A DNA stretch of 64,000 bases, taken from Ceratopteris richardii. Its lineage: Eukaryota; Streptophyta; Polypodiopsida; Polypodiales; Pteridaceae. Shown here piece by piece: positions 47,989 to 58,737 of the stretch (positions within the stretch are counted from its first letter, which is position 1; every line of letters starts with the position of its first letter). A model generated the notes under the pieces. It had not been told where the DNA came from and searched no databases. It worked only from the letters and a program-made list of their open reading frames with translations. The translations under genes were made by a program, and so were the position numbers. The stretch lies in assembly GCA_020310875.1 (NCBI GenBank), contig CM035406.1, positions 83,746,217-83,810,216 of the forward strand, read 5' to 3'.

Positions 47989-50060
47989 ATAGTAGTCTGA
48001 ATGATATCGCGTCGTGTCGCTCGTGGGCAACCTAGTACTCGCAAGAAAGCTTACATAATAGGTCCAAAGAATAAAAACAAACGAGATCCTTCCATTCGTT
48101 GCTAACAGCTATTCTACTAGGAGAATAATTTTTTCCCATTCATGTAACTCAGGGCAGGAAGAATCGTGTGGATGATGGAGCGAGACCGTTCAAATCATGA
48201 TAGGACTGAAGAGTGCAGCACGGAATTCGAATCGTTATAATGATCAGCAAGAAGTAGCATAAACGTAGTCTGTGTGAGCAACAAACGGCCCTGCATGTTG
48301 ATGTTTTGCCGCTAAAGTAAGCAGCTTTTGTGGGTACTGGAAATCAATTGAGGTAGAGGAGAATCTGAACTCCATGCCCTGTTAGTGAAACCTCTCTCTC
48401 TCTCTCTCTCTCTCTATCACACACACACACACACCCATGCTCAAGCACACGAAAACAGATTCGTATATTGTAGCGCTCATGATCTGCATAGAAGACATAC
48501 ATGCCTCTATTTATTGACAGTAATATATGCCATGTGTGACGTTCGTATATCGGCGATGCGCACTCCGGCAGCCACATTTCTGCAAAAGAAAAGCAGCCAG
48601 ACGGCGAGCAGTGTTATGGCTCCTGAAATCCGTCCTGGGCACCATTACGCTTCCTAAAGAACTCTTATGCTTCTCAACGGAGTAAGCTAGAGCCAGTACG
48701 CGTATCTCTGAGTATCTAAGAACGAGCAACCGTCTTTGAGCAGAGAGTCGCTTACAGAAATCGATCCAAAGACCCAAGTGTGGGGCGCGGTTCGTGGGAA
48801 CCACGGAAAATCACTTGGATGAGAAACGCGAACCGCACGCGGACTTGATGATCTAGAAGAGCACGAGCCATTAGATAAGGGGGCTTTTGACTCTTGAATG
48901 TGGAATATCGCAACGCCTGTCGCAATAAACATCGACTTTTGGGAAATAGAAGACCTCATGTGATGATTCGTCACCGCCATTGCTACTGTCAAGGTCGTTG
49001 TTCCTTCAAATATTGCCCGTCAGTGCAGTGTAACTGGTGCGTAGCCAAGGAAGAGATTTAGATCACCGATAATGCTCTAGCGACAAAAGGTTTGCGAGAT
49101 GAAGAAAGTTTAGAGAGAAAATCGAAAATCTAAGCAAAGAATCACTCGCCAGCAACCCTTTCTCAGGGATCTCTTGGCTTATTGCTCTCCATAGTAATAA
49201 TGAAAACGATGAGGTGAAGCGCTTTGGAAGCAACTCCATGGAAGCTTCTTTTTGATGCTTATAGATGTGGATGCACGTCCTCCTTACGGTCTGTTATAGA
49301 GTTTTGAGGGTAGCTTCAGACTGAGACTGTGGCTGGAACGAGCAAGGGAAAACATAGGCTTTCACTTGGAACGATGGATAGCTTGAAAGTTATTCCGGAG
49401 ATGAATTCACAGAGGCGGTGGAAAAAGAGTAAAAATTGTTACAATTAAAATGTGACTTGACGCAAGAGCATTCATCGGACAGAATGACGCATTGTCTTGA
49501 GCACCGCTCTTTCCAAATTTTTTATTAAAGAACAAATCAAGAGAGGATGGAACCCGACCTGCGGGTGGAGGGGAGGGTCGGAAGCAAGGCCTAAATTTGA
49601 CGGCCAAGACAAAATGTCATATGACAAGTAAAACTTTGCTTCTACTTTCCATGAGAGAAATTTGGACATGCGTATACAAGGCATATGTAATACAATATAT
49701 ACAGATCTATGAAAAATGATACGCAAATTACCAATCCTAGCCTGTCATTTGACAAGAAGTTTTAAAGAAACATCTGTTTTGATAGGCAAAATGGTCAATG
49801 GCAGGCAAAATGCTCACATCAACAAGATGTGCCTCTTATTCATTAGTGCATAGTAGGGATACTACCATGCAATGTGAATTACACATTCTAGATGGCACTA
49901 TTTAATTTCTTTACCCTTACTATGCTATGCTGTTGCATAGTGAAGCGAGCCTAAGGTCCATTTCACAAAGTGCAGCAGCAACGCTGTCCAACATGCATAA
50001 TCAAATGAAATTTTGTCATGCTTTCAAACAATTTCATTCGACCATGTGAGATTGAAAAAA
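47989..50060. other. Unassigned stretch
   Basis: No gene or element recognised. A (CT)n tract lies at 48391-48415, followed by (CA)n to 48434. Open frames are short and lack motifs. One minus-strand frame (48687-48992, 101 residues, Ser/Arg-rich) was considered but has no support. The 16 bp at 47987-48002 recur at 51567-51582. Confidence 0.6.
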
Positions 50061-50078
50061 ATGATATTTTCGTTTTTT

Positions 50079-50242
50079 TCTTTGTTTGAGAGTACAATGA
50101 ATTGGAAAGATACATACACCCGACCTCCTAAGCTAGAGGCACCCATCTTGGAGAACTCTGAGACATCCAGCTCTAGACGGGACTTGAGCCCTGGCCATTT
50201 GCTTAAGACTAGAAGGCACATCCGCTAAACCACACCCATTGG
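50079..50242 (-). mobile_element. SINE-1: tRNA-derived SINE
   Basis: Minus strand. It has a tRNA-like head with a box A-like TGGTTTAGCGGATGTGCC and a box B-like GGGCTCAAGTCCCG (50178-50191), the internal RNA polymerase III promoter. The tail ends in an A-rich run. It is flanked by an 18-bp direct repeat with one mismatch (ATGATATTTTCGTTTTTT at 50061-50078 and 50243-50260), the mark of LINE-driven insertion. A short non-coding element. Confidence 0.85.
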
Positions 50243-50874
50243 ATGATATTCTCGTTTTTTGTTCCATCCCTAAGTGCATACATTGTCGGAGGACTCTTCA
50301 ATACATACATTTTTCCGCTTGGAATGATGTATTTTCTCTCTTAATTCCACCGGCCCCTAAGTTTGAAACCGCTCTAAGTGTGGCTTGACACCAAGCGACG
50401 GCAGGAAGAACTTTGTGGCATTCTTCTACGTGGTAAATAATCATTCATCAATGATAATGTTAAAGTGTTCTGTTCCAAAATTCTCACGGGGGACAAAATG
50501 AAGGTTGGTGGAAAAATAGAATTTAACGGTTGAAAATTTTCAAAGCACTGAATCAACGGCCTTGATAATTTTATTTTTATTTGTACTGCCGGTTGGTGTG
50601 AATTGCAAAGGGGCGGAACAAAGAGCACATAAAAAAATGTTGTTGTTCCGGTCTGAATTCACCTTAAGCATGTCTACGATTTCTTGGTGTAGGAAAACTC
50701 CACCCACATAACCTTCTACCACACACGTAGAAGTTCAATATCAAGCCACGAAAACAATTTGAAGTGTGAGAACCTTCGTCCAATCATTCGAGCGTGTTTT
50801 TGCTGCACCATGCCTCACCGACTTTTCTCTCGAGGTTTATAAGTGCTCTTAGGAAGTTTGATTTTTATGACCTA

Positions 50875-51020
50875 CTCTGCTATAGGCTGGAAATTTGAAA
50901 GACCAAACATACAGGCCTTTTACACCCACATGAGAGGTAACTCCGAGCTGATTGACAGGACATGGATCTTGGATCTCCAACAAATGGTTAAGATGTCTTA
51001 CCACTAGACCACATCCGCTT
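50875..51020 (-). mobile_element. SINE-2: tRNA-derived SINE, related to SINE-1
   Basis: Minus strand. Box A-like TGGTCTAGTGGTAAGAC (50995-51011) and box B-like GGAGATCCAAGATCC (50964-50978). The body shares words with SINE-1 such as ATGTGGGTG and CTGTATGT...TCTTTC. No clear flanking duplication was found, so the ends are approximate. Confidence 0.7.
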
Positions 51021-51033
51021 GTCTTGTCTTTTC

Positions 51034-51108
51034 GAACTGTCATTGCATTCAAGGAATCCATATAAATGTCTAAATGAATTGCCATTGCATTCAATGAATC
51101 CACATAAA
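51034..51108. repeat. 42-bp tandem duplication
   Basis: 51034-51066 is repeated at 51076-51108 with a few differences (GAACTGTCATTGCATTCAAG against GAATTGCCATTGCATTCAAT). It lies between SINE-2 and the LINE-2 fragment. Confidence 0.85.
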
Positions 51109-51112
51109 ACAA

Positions 51113-51562
51113 GCTCTATTGGGAAAGGGATCGGTTGCTCTGCGACTCTCTGGAACACCATCAAAGGGGAGGTCCTGTGGAAGATCTGGCCGGAAAGTTA
51201 TGCTTTTAACTTTGGTGACTCCTCCAAAGAGTGGTCGATTGAGAAATCGCTGTTGCTCCTTGGCAAAAGGATCGCTAATTGTAAGAGATCCCCCCCCCCC
51301 TTCAGGCATCATCAAGTGCTCCTTTTGATCAACAACCAGCTTAAACCCATGTGGGCCCCACATGAGGGTGATGAGAGGGTGATTAACCTTCTTTGTAATG
51401 CCATCTAGACTCTGTAAAAGCTTTCCCTGCTCTGTGAGTTTTGCGAGTTTTGGGGGATCCTGTGGACACTAGTCCCCTTCTCTTGTACTTTTCTTTTAAT
51501 TAATTCAAGTCTGGGAGAGTAGGCTAAGACCGATCTTCTCTATTTAAAAAAAAAAACAAATG
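51113..51562 (+). mobile_element. LINE-2: 5'-truncated LINE 3' end
   Basis: Plus strand. It encodes IGCSATLWNTIKGEVLWKIW then PESYAFNFGDSSKEWSIEKS, the C-terminal tail of a plant LINE ORF2 protein. A 3' untranslated region follows, with AATTCAAGTCTGGGAGAGTA, and a poly-A tail at 51546-51556. It matches LINE-3 (58738-60035, minus) closely, including the untranslated region. Only about 450 bp remain. Confidence 0.85.
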
Positions 51563-51802
51563 CATCCAATAGTAGTCTGAATAATGTGGTGTCCGTGTAT
51601 TTCTGAAGAGCATTGATATTTCACATTCGTAACTTTTGTAGGCACCATATGTCTAATTTACTGGATATCATGGTGGGTTCTCTTTCCAATGGGACACATA
51701 ATCCACATAATGGAGTATAGACCTTTCGGCATTCCATTGATTCCACATCTTCCTACCATAATCTTGTTGTACCATCAACCATTTTGCCTTTTATAAACTA
51801 GG

Positions 51803-52040
51803 CACTAAAACATATCAGGGGCATACCGACGTTGCCCATACCGACAGTCACGCCTCGGCGTCGGTATGATCATTGAAAATGCTTGAAAAACCACGGATGC
51901 AATACCGACGGTCATTTAATCGTCGGTATACACGCCTTTGTATGAGCATCGGTATAGGCGTTGGTACTTTACTGTAAATTACCGACGCTTATACCGATGC
52001 TTATACCGACGCTCATACCGACGCTTATACCGAGGCAACG
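51803..52040 (+). repeat. CACTA-2 5' terminus and subterminal repeats
   Basis: ATACCGACGCTTATACCGAT-type words in tandem at about 51980-52040, with inverted GTCGGTAT words before them. Confidence 0.88.
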
Positions 52041-52321
52041 TTTTAACCGGGCCCAAGAGCAAAAATTCGACATTTGCTTGCATTTTGAACCAAAGTTTGC
52101 TACTGTCGAGTTTGCTCGCAGGAACTACATTCTACACCTATTGTGTACACACATCTCTTTCTTTCTCACTCTTTCTCTCTCTTTCTCTTTCTCTCTGTCT
52201 CTCTCTCTACATTTCTATTTCTCTAGATCTGAAATTTTTGAAAGAATTGCACATACTGTAGCACCCTTTCTCTTTCTTTCTGTTTTCCCTTTTCTCATTT
52301 CTCTTCTCTTTCGTTTTGCAT

Positions 52322-52411
52322 GAGCTTTTTGGCATCAAATCTTTCGAATTGGATGAATTAGGGCAACATTAAGTGGACCTTGAGGACAATGCTCCAAACA
52401 ATTACATCGAC
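52322..52411 (+). other. Exon-like cassette E6 (CACTA-2)
   Basis: 90 nt, the counterpart of E2. The upstream sequence reads TTTTGCATG instead of TTTTGCAG, so the acceptor AG is lost. The donor GTAAGTGATTG is intact. Three extra bases relative to the others. Confidence 0.6.
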
Positions 52412-52439
52412 GTAAGTGATTGTTTTGTTTTCGATTGAT

Positions 52440-52474
52440 ATAGAGTGAGATGAAAGAAAGAGAGAGATCTAGAG

Positions 52475-52514
<40 letters not shown>

Positions 52515-53120
52515 AAGAGAAAGATAGAGAGAGAGTGAAAGACAGAGAGATGAAAGAGAGAGAGAGATGAAATAGAAAGAAAATGAGATAGAGAGACAGA
52601 TGCATACATACATACACACACATATGCATACACATACTCACATACATATTACATACACACATGCATATGACATACACACTCACATACATATTACATACAC
52701 ACATGCATATACATACACATACATATTACATACTCACATGCATACACACATATACATACATACATACAAACATGCATATTACATACACACATGCATATTA
52801 GATACACACAAGCATATACATACACACACATATTCATTCTCATACTCACATACATACATACATGTATACACACATATACATACACACATGTACACACACA
52901 CATGTATACATACACACATGCATATGCATACATACATACACACATATTTGCAAGTACACACACATATACATACATAAACACATGCATATTACATACACAC
53001 TCACATATGTGCAAACACACATGCATACGCATACATACATACACACACATATGCATGTACACACACACATACATACATACACACATGCATATTACATACA
53101 CACACACATATATACACACT
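52440..53120. repeat. (GA)n then (CA/TACA)n spacer
   Basis: Same architecture as 24183-24985 in CACTA-1, closed by TTTTAGGGTTAGGGTTTTAG at about 53119. Confidence 0.92.
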
Positions 53121-53179
53121 TTTAGGGTTAGGGTTTTAGGATTAGGGTTTATGAATTTCTCTTTTCTTTTGTTTTGCAG

Positions 53180-53240
53180 GAGATTTTGGCATCAATTCGT
53201 TGGAATTCGATGAAGGAAAACATTAAGCGGACTTTCACTG
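53180..53240 (+). other. Exon-like cassette E7 (CACTA-2), partial
   Basis: Preceded by GTTTTGCAG; begins like E4 (GAGATTTTGGCATCAATTCG) but loses similarity after about 60 nt and lacks the GTAAGTG donor. Sits only 55 bp before E8, so the usual spacer is missing. Confidence 0.55.
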
Positions 53241-53295
53241 TCTCTCTTTCTCTATGTCTTCTATTTTTTAATTTATTTTTTCTTTTGTTTTGCAG

Positions 53296-53382
53296 GAGGT
53301 TTTTGGCATCGATTCTTTGGAATTCGATAAGACAGGACGTTGATTGGGCTTTGACAAGAGCCATCAAAAGAATTACATCAAT
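53296..53382 (+). other. Exon-like cassette E8 (CACTA-2)
   Basis: 87 nt, preceded by GTTTTGCAG and followed by GTAAGTGCTTG. Open frame RFLASILWNSIRQDVDWAL then TRAIKRITSM. Closest to E5. Confidence 0.7.
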
Positions 53383-53409
53383 GTAAGTGCTTGTTTTGTT
53401 CTTTTTTAT

Positions 53410-53606
53410 AAATAGAGAGAGAGAGAGAGAGAGATACATGCATACATATTACATACACATATGCATATGAATATGCATACATACACACACACATACATGT
53501 TTTAGGGTTAGGGTTTTAGGATTAGGGTTTTTCACGTTTACACATATACGCACATAATACATACACACATAATACATACATGTTTTAAGGTTAGGGTTTT
53601 AGAGAG

Positions 53607-53652
<46 letters not shown>

Positions 53653-53695
53653 AGGGAGGGAGGGAGGGAGGGAGGGAGGGAGGGAGGGAGGGAGG

Positions 53696-53769
<74 letters not shown>

Positions 53770-54480
53770 GAAGAAAATGAGAGAGAGAGAGAGAGATGAA
53801 AGAGAGAGATAATAAGAGAGAGATGAGAGAGAGAGATGAAAGAGAGAGATAATGAGAGAGAGAGAGAGAGATAAAGAGAGAGATATAGATAGATAGAAAC
53901 AGAGAGACATAGAGATACATACACACACATGCATACATATTTCATACACATATGCATATGCATATGTATACATACACACACACATATACATGTTTTAGGG
54001 TTAGGGTTTTAGGATTAGGGTTTTTGATGTTTACACATATACACACATAATACATACACACATGCACACATATACACATGCATACATACATACACATACA
54101 CACACATCATATATACATACACACATATGCATGTTTTAGGGTTAGGGTTTTAGGATTAGGATTTTAGGATTAGGGTTTTGTACTTTTACATATATACACA
54201 ATGCATACACACATATACACATATAAACACATAATACATATACACACACACACACATACACACACACACACAAAGACACACACACACACACATACATACA
54301 TACACACACATAGATATATACACACATGCATACATACATACACACATGTGACATATACATACACACATATGCATGTTTTAGGGTTAGGGTTTTAAATTTA
54401 GGGTTTTTGGCTTTTACTTATATACACAGATGCATACACATATACATGTTTTAGGTCTAGGTCTTCAAGATTAGGGTTTT
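53410..54480. repeat. (GA)n, (GGGA)n and (CA)n spacers with telomere-like blocks
   Basis: GA/GGGA runs at about 53605-53900 and CA/TACA runs elsewhere. TTTTAGGGTTAGGGTTTTAG-like blocks occur at about 53500, 53990, 54133 and 54375, with decayed versions at about 53582 and 54450. Matches the layout of 44670-45890 in CACTA-1. Confidence 0.92.
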
Positions 54481-54509
54481 AAGGTTTTTACATAGATACA
54501 CATATGCAT

Positions 54510-54620
<111 letters not shown>

Positions 54621-54965
54621 CATACACATATATATATACACAAAAATACACACATACACATGTTTTAGGTCTAGGTCATTAGGATTAGGGTTCTAGGGTT
54701 TTAAAAAATTCATACAAATATTTACATATATACAAATATACACACATAATACATATACACATACACATGTATATACATAGGCATACACACATATACATGT
54801 GTTCTGGTTGTTGTTTATAAATATCATGTCAATGTGTCTCATTTCTTTGTACATGATTCGTGATTGATTTCTCCCATGTCTTTTGTATTTGACAGTATGT
54901 TTTGCTTTATCAAATCATGTTTCTGTTGTCTGTCATACATGTCACATGTACTCGGGTTTTTCTTG

Positions 54966-55037
54966 GGCAGAGTGTATTGTCTTTTGCTACACAGCAGCAT
55001 GGGAATGTTGCTGTAGCAAGAGACAACATACTCTGCC
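54966..55037. repeat. CACTA-2 internal hairpin
   Basis: GGCAGAGTGTATTGTCTTTT pairs with an arm ending ACATACTCTGCC, and the inner arms GCTACAGCAGCAT-like and ATGTTGCTGTAGC extend the pairing. Homologous to 46155-46228. Confidence 0.78.
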
Positions 55038-55059
55038 AAAAAAAATTTTCCACATATGG

Positions 55060-55351
55060 TCGTTGGTATAGGCGACGGTATAAGCATCGGTATCCCCAGG
55101 CAGATACCGATGCTTATACCGACTATTTTGCCCAGGGGCATACCATGGCTTATACCATCGCTTATACCGACACTTATATCGACGCTTATACCGAAGCTTA
55201 TACCGAGGCTTATACCGACGCTTATACCGATGCTTATACCGGCGCTTTGGTTCCGACGCCTACACCGACCCTTACACCGACATCGGGGAAAAATTGCGCC
55301 CGTTCATTTTCCTTGGTAGAAGCCTCGGTATACCCCCGATATGTTGTAGTG
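55060..55351 (+). repeat. CACTA-2 3' subterminal repeats and terminus
   Basis: About ten tandem words of the form CTTATACCGACG / CTTATACCGATG between 55100 and 55280, ending CCGATATGTTGTAGTG. Confidence 0.9.
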
Positions 55352-55354
55352 AGG

Positions 55355-57229
55355 TAGGGAAGCCTGAGATGGGAACATTCACAACAAGCTCAATATAAAG
55401 TCAATATAAAGTGGAATGGTATTTACAATTTCGAAGCTTGTTGCATCCGCTTATAGAATCCAGGGAAAAAGAAAAATCATAGAGGTATCCTAGAAGATTC
55501 ATCATAGATGTATCCATTTTTTCCAAGCGAAACATTGCATCTCTTTGAAGCATAAAATGTTTCAGAAAAAACATTGCATCTCTCAGTCAAAGTTTTCTTT
55601 GGTTGAGGTATTGAAAGTTTTCTCCAAAATGGAATTAGGGTGGGTTCAGACAGAGAAGCACAAGTTTGTTGAGTCATATCATGTGCCGCCGGGTTCAGTT
55701 CACAGAGAGAGACAATAGACTCTAGATTTCAGAACTTTCAAGTTATTTTATTGGTTGAACAACTTAAAGAACCAATCAAAAGCTATTGTCAGAGTGGCAT
55801 ATATTTATTCCGAAGGAGGGAGGTTGGCCCAAAAAATGGTGGGCTCGGAATTCTTTTTTTTGTTTTGAAAGCAAATTATATTGTGCCATGCTCATTGTGC
55901 CACAAGGTGGTGTGAACGCACTCTTAAAGGATACGCCCCATGGAAAATCGGCTGTTCTTTGCTGTAATGGAATTCAATTAGAGTATGAGCCGTTTGGAAA
56001 GCTAAAACGTTACTAATGTTGGGAAGCTCATTGGAGAGCTAAAACGTTACTAATGTTTGGAGAGCTAAAACGTTACTAATGTTGGGCATGAGAATTAAGG
56101 CAAGTAACTGTTCTCTCCTTAATTTGTCACGCATTGACCTTTCTATTCAAGCGAATCGATATGAAACAAAAGTGTATCCCTCGATCACGTTCTAAGATAT
56201 GAGAAACATAATCTTTTGTTTTTTCTTTTTTTTTTAAATAAAGTTATAGAGTTACCTCTTTACTGTTCGGGGATTTAGCATTGTAAGAATTACTCTAGTG
56301 TTATACTCCGTATTGAAAATTAATGAAGAAGCATTAACAATGCATTGTCCTTTGTATTCTATGTACTAATAACCGTAATAGCATAGAATCTACAGACTAT
56401 AAACTTACCTGATATAACCATTAATTTTCTATATTTGGATATAGAGTGATGATGGAGAAACTAAGTGATTTAGAATAATCTAAATCGTCCCACCCAAGAA
56501 CCCTCTGTTGACCCACTTGTATACCTAACCGGACTAGAGGGAAGAGAGGTTAACAGTGGCAATCTTGCTTGAGAGTGGTTGTTGTAGCCTACATGCTAGT
56601 AAGAAGGTTAAGCGAAACCTTCTAGAAATCCAAAAGTGACAAACACCCTATACAAGTGAATAGTTTGCTAGGAGCAGCCTTAGGTAAACATGAAGGAAGA
56701 CCAATACTAGAAGAGAAAGTTGCAATGAGTCATAGGGATTCAAGCAAGTAAATTTCAAAACTAGCACATTTTGTAGTTTCTGTAGGATATACTGGAAAAT
56801 GCTTTGGCACCTTCTAGTGAAATTTCAATATCTAGTGAAAGTTTGGTTGCCTTGGCAACAATGGATGATAGAGAAAAGAAGCATGAGAACCAATCTATTT
56901 AGATGGAACATCAACAAGAAACAATCGTGCATATCTGCAAAATCATAGACAAGCCTCCTCCCAAACTAGTCAGTACGAATGAAGGTTGGAGGACGCCTAT
57001 TGAATGATGAATCGCCATATCTTCTCCAAATTTATGGAGTAGGAGAAAAGTAGTTTTTTTTCCAGTGAACAAGATCCCATAGAAGAGTTGAATTTAGAAC
57101 TTGCAGGGAAGGGAGTACAACCTATAGGGTAGGTAACATCCACTAGCTTATATTCTAAGGAGTTTAGTCCAAGTCCTATGGCAGATTTGCTAGGAATAGG
57201 AAGGAGATAGTATCATACCGGTGTCGGGA
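55355..57229. other. Unassigned stretch
   Basis: AT-rich, with no recognisable gene, element terminus or motif apart from a small tandem repeat at 55998-56086. Confidence 0.6.
55998..56086. repeat. Short tandem repeat, three copies
   Basis: AGCTAAAACGTTACTAATGT occurs three times, at about 56000, 56036 and 56062, with 35- and 26-bp spacing. Confidence 0.9.
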
Positions 57230-57520
57230 AGAAGGAGGTCAGGTGAATGGGAAGGAAGTCGGTGCGGGGTTGGATCAGGCCTCGTGTATGCACCGTTCCC
57301 ACTGTCCGGCGAGCGGCGTCTACGCACTGGGCGCCTCGCCCTCTCACTCTCTATGTGGCGATCCTCGTAATACGGACCCTACCCTCTCGAAAGAGACGAG
57401 CGAAGGTGCGTACGCAGAAGACCGTAGGCATCGGGAGCGAAAGAGTCTAGATACGATGTGCTCAAACAGTGAAGTCACCGCGGATCGCTGTCAGGAGCGC
57501 AAACATCCAAGTATAGCACT
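57230..57520. other. CpG-rich patch of unknown nature
   Basis: Unlike its AT-rich surroundings it is rich in GC and CpG (GAGCGGCGTCTACGCACTGG and similar). Overlapping open frames of 67 and 131 residues exist on the plus strand but match nothing I recognise. A gene 5' end, or a lone exon, or a piece of a recently arrived sequence are possible. Confidence 0.35.
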
Positions 57521-57607
57521 CAAACACGGAATCGCTGTGCGTACAAATCTCAATGATACAACGGAACTGAAACTGAAGTCCTCCAATAAAATCTCAATGA
57601 AACAAAG

Positions 57608-57715
57608 ATTCCCGCTACAGTGCGGGTCGGTGATATAGAAATCCGCTATAATGTGGTATGGTGATACAATATATATGCCGCCGCTACAGTGCGGATCGGT
57701 CGATCAAAATGCCAA
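57608..57715. repeat. Three 33-bp units with CCGC...GCGG foldbacks
   Basis: CCCGCTACAGTGCGGGTCGG, CCGCTATAATGTGGTATGG and CCGCTACAGTGCGGATCGG, each followed by a GAT-containing AT-rich linker. The first and last can fold into small hairpins. Confidence 0.7.
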
Positions 57716-57719
57716 AGTG

Positions 57720-58737
57720 GGAGTTGAAACCCTTTGAGAAATAGAAAATATCTTTTGCCTAAACACAAAGTAAGATGAGCCAAATGATTGGGCAAAGTGA
57801 GGATTGAAACCTTTGCGATTACAATGATGAGTACCAACTTGAGTGCAAAAGTAATGTTGGGTACTCTTAAAAATACAAGCTTTCCTCTTATAATGTAAGT
57901 TCTAAAGTGCTTGGAGGTACCAAATGAAACTTAAGGTGAAATTATTTGAGTCCACATGAAGAGGATGTAGCGAGCATACAGATAAAGTGAAATGGTACTA
58001 AATTATGACTTTCACATGTAAGTCTTGTTGGTCACATGTGACAAAGGTTATAATTGTGGAGCAAAATACAATGTATGGGCATTGGGAAGTTCACACAAAA
58101 AATACTCAGAATAGACATGGATTCGTATGAATTCCAATGCTGTGGAATATTAATATAAAGATAAAGGGTGTCTCCTACCACCTATCGAAAGGGGCCTTCT
58201 CACCACCTATCACAAACCTATAAATGAGATTGGTTCTTTAAACACAAAGGATTTTAACCATGGAAAAACATCATAGATGATATGATGGAAGCAAATCAAC
58301 ACTATTGCCACGTGGATGATCAGGTGACCACCTTTTTATTGTGCTGCATTCATGAATTGCAGCCTGCTTAGTGCCTCTCACATGTATGCTCTCAGTGGAT
58401 GTAAGTGATACAAAGAGTGGACTCGCTCTCTATGTCATGCGCTCTATTGCAGAGAGAGCTTGTTCTCTCTCTTATTGTCTCTCCTTGCACCCTATTACAA
58501 AGAGATCTCTCTCTCTCTCTATCTATCTCTCTCTCTCTCTCTCTCTTTGTGCTCTCTGCTCTCTCCTCACACTGCCAAATTGATGTTGTTATGTCGGTAT
58601 GCCTCGGACTGCTTTAGATATGCTCTCTCTCTCTCTCTCTCAATATTTGTCTCAGGTAACAACCGAACATAGCAGTCTGAAGATGGAGAGAGACACCTTC
58701 TCGTTCTTGTGTATCGCATGATTGAGCTTGCTAGCTG
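57720..58737. other. Unassigned stretch with (CT)n tracts
   Basis: No gene recognised. CT runs lie at 58506-58548 and 58621-58642. Confidence 0.6.

Noticed and set aside
48687-48992. 101-residue minus-strand ORF as a host gene
   Set aside because: No domain, no supporting context, and ordinary length for a chance frame.
50178-51011. Possible tRNA genes
   Set aside because: The box A and box B-like sequences belong to SINE heads; no cloverleaf or acceptor stem can be completed.
57243-57638. 131-residue ORF as a host gene
   Set aside because: Overlapping frames are equally open because of base composition; kept only as a CpG-rich patch.
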